Source: Leptasterias polaris (taxonomy: Eukaryota > Echinodermata > Asteroidea > Forcipulatida > Asteriidae). From it: a stretch of DNA of 64,000 bases. Numbering within the stretch: position 1 is the stretch's first letter; the number at the start of each line of letters is the position of its first letter. The notes beneath the pieces were generated by a model. It saw only the letters and a list, made by a program, of their open reading frames with translations, was not told where the DNA came from and did no database searches. Below, piece by piece: positions 44,801 to 56,800 of the stretch. The position numbers were made by a program, and so were the translations under genes. The stretch covers positions 6,362,501 through 6,426,500 of the forward strand of contig JAZGTN010000003.1 of NCBI GenBank assembly GCA_037783415.1, given 5' to 3'.

Positions 44801-47800
44801 AGGGCTATCTCAGTAGAACCCCGGTAATTTAATTCATAGGTCACAGGGCTAGGTTCACATCCAGTTCTAGTCAATTTGTCTTTGTTCAAACCAAAATTGA
44901 ATTAAAATTTACCCACAGTCAGTTTCCCTTGTGCTTTTACATAGGCCTACTTACTATAAAGATTTGTCTAATTAACACAACTGCAAGAGATATCGTATAC
45001 GTCATAAGATTTTACATACTCAGTGGGTAAAAACATGATCTTGGTAGGCCTCCGGGACCAAGGGAGCCAAACTCAGAACCGGTTCCGGTAAAAAAGAAAG
45101 GCTGATTCGAAATTCGGAACAGTAGGCCACAATGATTGTATATTAAAGGCAAAGTTTACCTTTGGTTTTTGGAACCGTTCGACTGTTTTAATCCTATATA
45201 AATTTAGATATTATTACGTTTACGTTTATTTCAATGTTGTCACTAATGTACACTGATTATTTACATCATTACATCCTTTAGCATGATTACAAAGTACAAT
45301 CTCATGTTAACATACAGAATTTTGACGAAAAATAATGTTACCAAAAGTTTAATATATAGTTAGTTAGACAACATTTAGGTTTGGGTGAAGCTCTGCTTTT
45401 GTACCCTAACCTATTGACAGACAAACAAAGGACAACGGACTATGATGACAGACAAACAAAGATACAAAACAAGTGACATGTACTAAGGCAAAAAATAAGT
45501 GTTAACGGCATACTCCATCAGTTTAAATATTTGCATAAGTATATGCATTGAAAATGTGTTTTTTAAGGTTTTGAATAAATGTTGGGAGAGAACGTGACAT
45601 TTTTATGGGGTCTTTCAGATTGTTCCAGAAAGTAACACCACTTTGAACGAGGCCATTTTTATACAGTGATGTTCTATTAAAATTAACGAAGAGTTTTTTC
45701 TTTGAGGTATTTCGGGTTTTATATGAATGAATGTTTGACGCTAACAGAAAGCATGAGTTAAAACACAGTGGCAATGCATTGTTCATGTACTTGTACATAA
45801 ATTTGCCTAAGCTTAGGTAATATAAGTCAGCTAGTTTTAACACTTTAAGTTTTACAATAAGTTCGCGTTTTTTTAGATATCGCCGAAAATTCGGAGCGAA
45901 TATGTCCACGCAGGAAGAACAATCACTAAAAGGAATACACAATCTGAGAAACGTGTCTGACAGTAACGAATCTCAGATTCAAACTTTGGGGCATACTAAC
46001 CTATATCATTTTACATAGCCACATTACTTCGAAGTGAAAGGTTTCTGAAAATGATTTATGCTATATAGGGGGGCCTATCGAAATCAGCTGTACTTCTAAC
46101 CAATAAGTTGTTGTGATTACCAAACGTATAGACGATGTGACCTCTGTTTACATTCAAACCGCCCTCTGTTGACAAGTCTGTTGTCCAAGTCATGTTCCGC
46201 CGGGCAAAAAGACGCGTAGTCATGGTAATATTGCGTGTACTTTCTAGCTGGCTGTCAAGTACACAAAGGTTTTGCCCGGCGACATGCGCGCGCATCATGT
46301 TATGATTTTCAAATGACGTCAGAGGTCACATCGTCTATAGGGCCTACCTTCCCTTTAACTCATAAGCTGACACAATTCGACTCGAAATTCGAATCCTGCT
46401 GGCCCCTTAAATGTATACGGACCATGCCCAATGGGAAGGATATCCGTTTACTGATGTAACTATTATTTAGGATAAGCCAAAGGTAGGAGTCGTAATAATC
46501 TATGTCGTTTTAAACTGGATATAATCATCGGCCTAATGAGCCATACTGGCTGGGACACACATCAATGGGATCAAAGAACCGTTGTGATTTATACGTTGAC
46601 AATATCAAACATATGAACTTCCATTAAATTGACTTTAAATTGAATTGCAAAACTTCTCCCCTCTTTTTTCAAAACTAAACACATGGAAAGGTTTTTGTTG
46701 AAAGTGAATCTTGGCCAATGCATTTATTACACTCATAATGAGAGCAGGGTTTATAAAAAATGAAACAAATGGAAGAAAAAGAGTCTTGATTGTAATAACT
46801 ACAACCCTAGAATCTAAGCTCGTACATCGATGTACGCAAGGCATACTCGTGTTGCCGTGTGGGTTGATTTTTTATCACACAACTTACCATTAAAGGCAAG
46901 GTATACCTTTGGGTTTTTAAACCGTTCGATTGTTTTAATCCTATATAAATACAAAAAATAAGTTAGTGGCCTGACGTTTCGACCCTAGCAGAGTCTTTCT
47001 CGGAGGCTAAAACTAACCTGTGAAAATTGTCGCGTTTTTGAGATATCGCCGAAAATCCCGAGCGAAAATGTCCACGGAAGAATAATCCCTAACAGAAATA
47101 CACAATCTGAGAAACGTTTCGGGCATAAAAACTGATATCTTTTTCCACAACAACATTACTTCGAAGTGAAATGCTTCAAAATGCTTTATACTATATACTA
47201 GGAAGCTGCTGTACATCTAACCAATAGATAGGTTGCAGTATGACGTAAATCGGCCATCTTTACGGGCAGTTTGGAACACACAGTCATGCGTTACGCGTGA
47301 GAACGGCGTGCAACACGCGCACATTTCACACAACTCATTGCATGATTGGTTAGTGAATGACGCGGCTGCGTTAATAATTAGAGCGCTTGACGCGCCTGCA
47401 AGCCAAAATGCAATTTGCCCGTAAAGATGGCGTCTACTGGGAACTATCTATACGTTTTGTAGTGTCATTAATGACATTAAATCATTAAGAGTGATTACCA
47501 AACGTATACCTTCCCGTTAACCGTGTTAGAATGTGGTTAAATTGATTTTGTATACAACCCCAAGGGAAATGCTGAGACAGTGAGAGCAACAGAATTTAAT
47601 TGCGTCAATTCCTTAAAAACAATCTTTTCTTTTCCCCTTTTTTCGACCGCGGCATTTGTAAATTATAGACTATTGAAAATGGGCGTGCTTGGAAAGGAAT
47701 ATTCTTGTTGGTTAATACAAGGAAGAACAAAGAGGACACTCAGACACAGTTCCCCAATCCAATAATTTGAAAGAGTTTTTTTTTATTTGAATGAGGGAAT

Positions 47801-50800
47801 CAATGTCACACGGCAAGGAGTCGGCCTTGCCTCATTGTCAGCCCATTAACCAGGGTCTGTGCTGTTTGATTCCGACCGATGAAACCTTCCTCATGATGTA
47901 TTTCAAAAATACATGAACTTACGCTTTTATAGTTATTGGTTGAAGACAATAAACAGAAGAGGGAATTACACAGTGAACATTAATGTGAAAGCTCACCTAT
48001 GTATACAATTTCATTTTAAATTACCAATTATTCAGTCAAAGTCTAAGATATTATGAAATTGAAACGACATCATAAATACCCGTTGATAATTGTTTATGTA
48101 TAACAGGACATTGATGTAAAACAGCTTTTGCTGATCTTTTGATCCTGTATAAAGATGTTGCAATAAATAAATAAATAATATTTCAGTCAAAATTAGACCA
48201 GGTGTCTATAAATATTGATTAGTAGGCCTATGGAAATAGTTTACCCTCAACCTTGACGATATGTCATACATCTCTGGAGGTTAGATACTAAAATGAAGGT
48301 AACGTTAGATAGTTCCCCTTGATCTCCATTACTTCCTACGTGTCTTCACACAGCAAGGTCGGCCATCTCTGCTGAACGCACAACTATAATATGCATTATG
48401 CGTATACCGCATGCGGCTCGCGGGGTTCTAACAAAGTAATCTAATACCCTTTGCGCGGAAACAAAACTGGAATCTGTGTCAAAGGAACCAGGAACGGGTC
48501 AAAATAACGCAAAATTCGAGTTTAACCACTTTCCGGATCAGCTTGACCCCAAAATGAATCAAGGCTAAATTTCTCAAGGCACTATCTTCTTATGATAAGT
48601 TGTCAATATTGCCATTATAGTGATTTCTATTGTGACATCACACTTTGCTTAGTAATTAAGATTGATACACATCTTAAGATCAATCTTATCTCTTTGTGAA
48701 ATCGGCCCGTAGGAACATCGCACCGGTATGTCTACGTGGCAGCGTGACGCATATTACGCGTTGGTGCGTCTCCCTCTTGCACATTTTTACTGTATGGTCA
48801 GCCTCAACCTCGTTCCCAGTGGTGTAAAGATCTCGGCGCGCCATTCTCCCCAAATGCCTGCTCGACGAGAGGTATGGAGGTTGGGCCAGCGCCGTATCAA
48901 TACCTCTCATCACTTATCCCTTGTAGTGATGTGCTAAAACAACAACGCTGATTGTCTCCAAAAAGTGACTGCTTTGCGCGCAGACTATTGTTAAAGACTT
49001 TTGAGCGCTTGAGTGCTATAGACTGTGCAAGTCTCGCGCGTAAGCGAACTTCCGGGACCATTGTGGTCCCAACCATATGGAGTTTTACGTTGGCAAGATT
49101 TTGTTTCGTCTATTATTTTAGTTTAACGTACTTCATGACCATGAAAATTAAATATGTTGTTGGGAATGTAATACTAAGTAAAAACAAGTATCAAAGTAAA
49201 ATCAATTCAACAATACAACGAAGAAAACCAAAGAATTAAACTTGACCTCTGCTTCCGGTTACTTGCAAAAAATTAAGAATTTGTGCCCACCTCCGATCAC
49301 CAAAATTTGTTTTGGTCGCGCGATGATAATCACCAGACGCTGTAATTGTCAGACGCTAAGCCTTTTCATTGCAGTCTACGGTTGTCGAGGCGTCTGCGTC
49401 CTCTTTAGACTGCGTCATGCGTTAATTCTGTGCCCGTGCGATCATCGCGCGTCTGCGTTTAAACATGCTTTTAGTGGCTGCACGTACTCAGGCGTGGATT
49501 TACAAAAGGGGTTCCTAAAAAGTTAAGATCAAAATAAGCATCCTTGTCCCAGAGCTTTTAGTTTGTTTCAACAAAAACTAACAAATGATTTGTGTGTTTA
49601 TTATGAAAGCTAAAACTCATTTTATACAAATTGTAATGATTATTTTTGTTGGTCAGATTTTTTCATAGATCTAATTTAAAAACAATGATTTGATTTCAGA
49701 AAAAAATATGTTCTTCGCTTGACGTTTTTTCTCGCTCCGATACGCGCGAGACTTGCACAGTCTATAGGGGGCTTATTCGTATTATACGCGCATGTCAACA
49801 TGCAAATCAACGTGTCCCCACTTTAAATGAATCATTTTTTTTACATGGTCAACCTATACATCAAAGAAGGGTGGGATGACCAGTTGCTCAATGACTTGAT
49901 GCCTCTTTTGTAACTCACTGTATTGAACAGAGCAATGACCTTATTAAGGAAACACAAGACATTATCTCCTACAGCACATCCCATAGTTCACGCTATGGTC
50001 TGGCGCACCGTCAACTTCTTTCACATGTGATTACATTGTGACTGGAATTGTTCGGGTCGAGACACAGGATATACACCGTATGATTGTCGAATTTCCTGGC
50101 GAAAAGTAAAGGGACGGTTTACTCTGTGATCGGGAAGCAGACTCTATTGGAAAAAGACAAAGTTGCTTTTTATGATTTATAGACAACGGAGGATGTTCTG
50201 GTCGCGTCCAAGACGAAATATCCCATCGTAGTTACGTGCGAGATAAGATTGAAGCCATGTCAGCGGTGGATAGACAACGTGCCCAATGGTCAACCATACG
50301 TGTCCGGTGCATGAAACGTTGCATTCTTGTTCTGTGGATTACCAGTGTCTGCGTCTTGTTTTTCATGTATATGCAAGGTATCTATCATTATTTTTAAGTT
50401 TCGGATCGGTGCCCTGATGACTGGTACTAATCTTGATTTGCTTTTTATAGATTGCTTGCAAGATCCAACACTAGTCTGTACCTGGATTCTATCTCCATGT
50501 TTGACCAACAGTTTGAACAAAATTGAAAACATCCTCGGACAAACAGTGACTTTTTAGGGTGATTTTGGAAAGGGTGGAACTAACAAAGCTATATGGCTGT
50601 AACTTTGGCTCCTTTCTAACCTACACAATTGGCACTTTAACTCTCTTTTGTTTGGTTACTGTTTCATTTTAATTCTATAAATAATGAGCTACACGGAGCC
50701 ACATCACACCAATAATCGGTGGCACATGGGAGGAGCTCGACACCCACTTTGAAGTGAGCTTGATTGGGTAAAAATCATGAGCACACATCAGCAAATGTTG

Positions 50801-53800
50801 TTGTTTTTTTTCTTCTTAAATTTTACTTCCAATCAAGCAAATTGGTTTAGTTTGCATTATATACATTGGTTTTAGTAGTCGATCGAGCTGTCATTTTTTA
50901 ATCGGGTTGTATAGCCTAGACTTTCTGTTTTACAGCACATGTGTCACTATGGTAAATGTCAAAGACCAGTATCCACACTTGATGTGACCCAACATATACA
51001 TGAAATAACAAACCTGTGAAAGTGCTCAATCGGTCATTGAAATCAGCAGGAAAAAGTGGTGAAAACCTTTAATATTTTCACCGTTTTCAAACAATTGAAT
51101 TTTTGACTTGCAAGATCAAAAGTAATTGTTTTACTCATTCCCCAAAAACTATTGCATTTCAAGCAATAATGTTTCATCTTTATACCATGTAAGTTGTATG
51201 CAAATCTGTGAACATACATATTTTCAATCTTAGCATTGGTACGCACACCATGATATAAGACAGCAAAGACACTTTCTAACCACAATTTGTTTTTTGGCAA
51301 ACATGGGTTTCCAATCTAAATTTCTGCAGTGTGTAATTGCATTTGGCAAGGTTTAAAAAAATAATGTTTTCCTAAAGAGCTACCTGTAAAGGCTTATCTA
51401 GCTCAACAACGCGTGCATCTCATCATAGCTTTGGCATAAAAGTTGAACAATTAAAAATATATATATATATTTTTATTTTATATGTATATTATTGTTATTA
51501 TATTGAAATGTTGCAGGCCCCGTTTTTAAAGATAGTGAGTGTGGGTGTGTTTCAGCGTGTCCACCTGTTGACACCGAAAATTGAGCACACGGGATTCGGA
51601 TGGTGGTTTATCAGACCGAGCAGAACTTCCCTGCACCGAACTTCATAGTGCTTTGCATGACTTGAAAAGTTGGAAAGGAGAAAAACAAATATACCACCAG
51701 TTTCCTATCCCTTTTAACAGTCTCCTTTATTTTCTACAAAACAAGTCAGGTTATACAAATTATCAAACACAATATAATCCACATGACAACACACAATTCA
51801 GTTGGTGAAGTTGGCCTTCCTTACTCAGTCATAGGCCTGTCAAAAGTAAGCGTTTTGAAGAAAATCGTAAATAATTATGTGATTTTTGTTTGTCCAATGA
51901 GCCAACCACCGACTCCTAGTTTATGAAAAAAAAAATTACGTCAAAACCTTACACTTTGGGAGAAAATTTGCAGACCTTATGTTTTTGGAAAGTAACAACT
52001 TGTTTCCGTTCTGGGTATTTTTTCAAGATGATGAAATGCTCAGTAAATGTTTCAGGTACACCTTGCTTTATTTAACTGAAAACTTGTTTGTTAGGAGTGC
52101 TGTATGCGAATTCTGCATTTTGATGAATCACCTCTCAGCGGTCTGGAAAGCACCATTATCTCTTTCTTTTTGGGGAATCTTTTGTCCACGACAGTAAGTC
52201 TGTTTTGTCTGTTTTTTGTACTTTACCCAACCAGAAACTACGTCCCATTCATACCGAAGCATCATGATGTCACGTCGGAATGCATTGCAGTCAGGCATAA
52301 CCATTCAAAACTCAAGCAGCTTCGTCTCCACGGAAGCCCCAAGCTTCACGTCGTCTAATAATAGGCCTACCCAGGGAACGACCTTGCAACCGGCTACAAC
52401 GGACAATGTTCTCTCTGCTCAGATTTGTGCGAACAATTCGTTTTCCTTCGCGACAATGGATTTGGAAAAAGAAATTCCACCACTGGCCGAGATTTTCAAT
52501 AGGACTGTAATTGTGACGGCGATCTCTTCCAACCACTTCATTGAGGCGAATACAATGATTGGTATTGTACAGCGAGTCATGCCCAACACGAGAATTGTTG
52601 TTTACAATTTGGGGCTGACTCTCAGACAGTTGCAACCAGTAAGTGTAGGGCTATACGTGCAAGTATTTTTGTACAAGTTGTATTTTAATAAAACGCAAAG
52701 CAACAAATGATTAAACAAAAATAAAAAATTAAACAAAAAAAAACCCCAATAAAACAAAATAAAATAGTAAAAAAAAAAAAAGGGAAATTCATTCCTCAAT
52801 TTTCTTGGCATGTTAAAACGAAAAAAAGGATTTGAGGCTGACATTAAAACAATAAAACACACAAAAAAACATTCAAACTAAAATTTTGATTTTTCTTTTG
52901 TGTTTTTCAGTTGATTCATTTTATTCATATGCCCCAAATGAACCAGTGCTCCTTGCATATTCAAGTCCAGTAAAGATGTAGGGACAATGCTAGACTATAA
53001 CGTTCTTTATTTTCTGTTGTGAAAGAATTGTTAAATAAATATTTTGTGTACACCACTTTGTTTTTCTTTGTTTTAGCTGTCTACTCTTTGCAATGTAGAA
53101 GTGCGAACTTTTAATTTCTCCAAGTATCCTGCCCACGTTAAAAATCTTCTGAACTACGCATGGAAACCACCCATCATACAGGTATTTACAACGCTTAAAA
53201 AAAAGGGTCAAACTGATTGCAAAAACTGGGGCAGATAGGGGAAATGTTTGGAAGGATTGTTCCTTTTATGATACAAGTATGGAATGAGGCGCACATCAGT
53301 CACTATTTCAAACTAACAAAGCAATTTTCAAATTGTCAAAAGGGCTGTCATTGATTGTTAATCTACATAGGCCCCCCTAATATATATTATGTTCAAAGAA
53401 CAAATCTACGATAACCACAGCCACATATCTTTCCCATGACATCATAGGACTGTGTGCCAATTTCAATTCTCGTAAAATCAACGGCACATTGTATTCATCA
53501 AAGAAACATGTTCAGGGTTGGCAAAAATGAGTGAAATGCAAAAAAAACCAACCAAAAAACCCAAAACAACAACAACCTTCTTACATAATCCGAGTTAAAA
53601 TCCAAATGTTTTACCACTTTCTGGGTCAAACCTGACCCAGGTCAAATGGTTTAGGGTCAGGGTCAAATGGGTCAGGGTCATTTCCGGGTCAAATGGGTCA
53701 GGCCCCCTGGGGTCAGGGATCCGAGTCAATTCTGACCCGGGAGATTTTAGGGTGTAGTGAAGAGTGACGGATCATTTATTTCCCTCACATGTACTTGCTC

Positions 53801-56800
53801 AACAACCTTATCTGTGGGTTTCATTCTGTCTCTTTGGTAGGAAACACTTTATGAATTCGGTGCCGTCTTTTGGGCGGACTCTTCGGTGAGATTCAAGAGG
53901 AGCATCAAACTCCTAACGCGCCATCTTGAGACATTCCACGGTTTTATTCCGCGGGTGGCAAATTACGCCAAAGTAGGGAAATTCACAGTGGTTGCTTTGA
54001 CCCATCCGGCCATGTTTGACTACTTGGAGATTGACAAAGAAACCTACAAGAGGGATAGTGGGTTTACTCCAAAACCCCAGGGCGGCATTCTTTACTTTGT
54101 GAACAGCTCCTACATCAACGAGAAACTACTGCAACCGTGGGTTGACTGCGCGATGGTGTTAGAGTGCATAGCTCCACACGGAAGTCAAAACCCACACCAA
54201 AGGATCATAAAGGGATATCACGTGCACCGCTATGACCAATCGGCCCTCGCCTTATTGATGTATAAAAATTTGAGAGGTTTGTACCGACTCGGCCATGATG
54301 CGACCAAAACATTCAACTCTGTCATGAGAGTTGAAAATAGAGGTGGATCTGCCATTAAAACGGTGAATGTCAAGAGATGCCCGGAAAAAACTCATGATTT
54401 TTAACAGTAAAATATAAAGCAATTCATAATGTATCTTATTGTAAAAACCAATTACTTTAAATAGTACTTGCCTTAAAGGGTGTGTACAACATTGTTAAGA
54501 TTGAACATATAAATGTTCACAGATTTGCACATAACTAAAATGGTATAAAGATGGTCATGGTGGAAAACTTCCCTTTGAAATAGTTTTGCTTGAAATGCTA
54601 TATTTTTAGGAAATTAGTAAAACAATAGTCTTTATCACGCGTGATAACATCCGATCTTTGAAAACAGTGAAAACATATAATGGGATTTTACACTGTTTTC
54701 TCATGACTCTGAAAACCGATTTAGCTTATTTTCGCAGATTTGTTATTTCATGTATATGTTGGGTCACATCAAGTGTGGATACTGGTCTTTGACAATTGAC
54801 AGTGTTGTACATGTTCTCTAAGGCAAACTCAAATTAATAATCTACTTAAGATTTTACAATGGTGTTATTAGTTATACGCCTACACGTTGTTTGTTTTTAT
54901 TGTAATATTTTTTAAGTGTCCAAAAACTACTTTTTAATGACATACTTTTTAAAAACATTACAAATTGGTAAAATAAATTGTAATTCATTTAATTCTGAAG
55001 TAAATAAATTCATTTTTTAAAGACTTTTATGAACAACAGCATATTTTTTACTTCCAACAGTGTAGTTGAACATTTTCCAATTTGCAAAGTTTCCGAAACG
55101 GCCAGCATTATTACAGCCTCTTCATACTACTACAAAGAATTTATGAAAGAACCACTTGCGCCTGTTTTATTTCAATTTCTAATGAAATTGTTCTTCCAGT
55201 TCTAAAACGTAAAAAATATAAAACGCTGTCTGAGAACGTAATTTTGTTGTCATAAAGCAGCGCTCAAACGTTTTTAACAAGCGCGCACGGTAGTCACTTT
55301 TGGTAGCCAGTCAGCAGCGCTGTTTTTCAGTACATCCCTACCTTTGGTTAGTGACGAGAGGTATCAATACGGCGCGCTTTCCATGGTAGCGAGGCTGAGT
55401 CAATTCCTTCGTGTACATTCTGACTCCGAAAATGGCGGCCTGTAAGTGCGCTTCACGAGGGGTCAATAGACCTTTTAGATCAAATAAAACACATTCCAAG
55501 CCACCAAACCATGCAATGTCTGGCAAAAACATATTTTACCATCCTGAAAACTTACAATTTTGATCCGAGTACAACATTAATTTGCAGTGCGAAATATTTA
55601 TATTAGGGCCTATCTGAAACACTGTCATGTGCGAAAAGGCTATATCAACCAATAAAAAGACAAATCCCTGATGGCGCAACATAATGGTCACATGTTCAAA
55701 GGGTTGGCCATTAAGTGTGTATGGTGTGTTATAAAAACTTAATTGAGTGGAAGATGATTAAAAATAAGTACAACAAGAGGCAAATTCAGTCATGGTCTCC
55801 ATTTCCGCTTTTGACCGCCAGATTTACATCAATTACGAGCGAAACTCAACACTCGTCCAAAGATTGAGACAGTGTTTCCATTATTGTACATTTAAAGCCA
55901 ACATACTTGTAAGGTTTGTACTTTTTTGTACGTCAATTTGTCACAGAAAATAACAAATCTATCTAAGTTGAAGAAATAACCGCACAAAATTATCCCGAGC
56001 ATCATGCCTGTTTCCCTAAGTGTATATTTTAACCAATCAAAATAATCACACAGGACTACCCAATTTTTCGTTCATATCGCATAAGCTGGTAATAAATCTG
56101 TGGAAGTTCGAAACTAATTTTTTTTTTTTTAAAGGAACAACAACTCAAAGGTCACAGAATATTAATGTATGTTGGTCTATGGGAGGTTAAACCTTTGAAC
56201 AATCCAAATTATGATAAACTATAAGGTACAAATAGAGTAGACAGTAAAATTAACATTCCCATACTCCACAGGGAGCAACATTTGTTGAAATTATTTTCCC
56301 TCATCTAAATCATATAATTGAAGGTTCTTGCAGCTGATTGGCGTACCGCTATTGAAAATGTTCATATATAAATATTCTGCAGAAGTAGGCCTATATCTGA
56401 ACTCAGCGAAATTGTTTTTCTGCGTTTGTTGCGCGTTTTCTTCCTATAGTTAAAGGTATTAAACAGGATTGGTATGGATAAAAGACATAATTGTTAAATT
56501 TCTGTCTGAAAGCTTACTGATTATGAAGTTCATACATGAACCATTTTGTCTGTGAAATAATATTTCCTTCAGAAATTAAGTCATTAAAAAACTGTATCTG
56601 AAAACCTTTAAAAAAAACCACACACACAAAACCCCAAAAACAGACACAACAGTTGATATCGGTTGTTACAACCCAAATTAATGAAAAATTGTTAACACGC
56701 TGAAAATTGTGCATGGTATAATTATTTCAATATTTTCTACTGACTCTCACAAGAGACTGAACACAAATTTTCCCAGGTTCGTTATTTCGTGTATGGTTTG

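Noticed and set aside
48686..49526. Several ORFs of 69-95 residues
   Set aside because: They follow the dispersed repeat at 48798 and the MITE at 49019; its sister copy at 24844 does not keep the frames.
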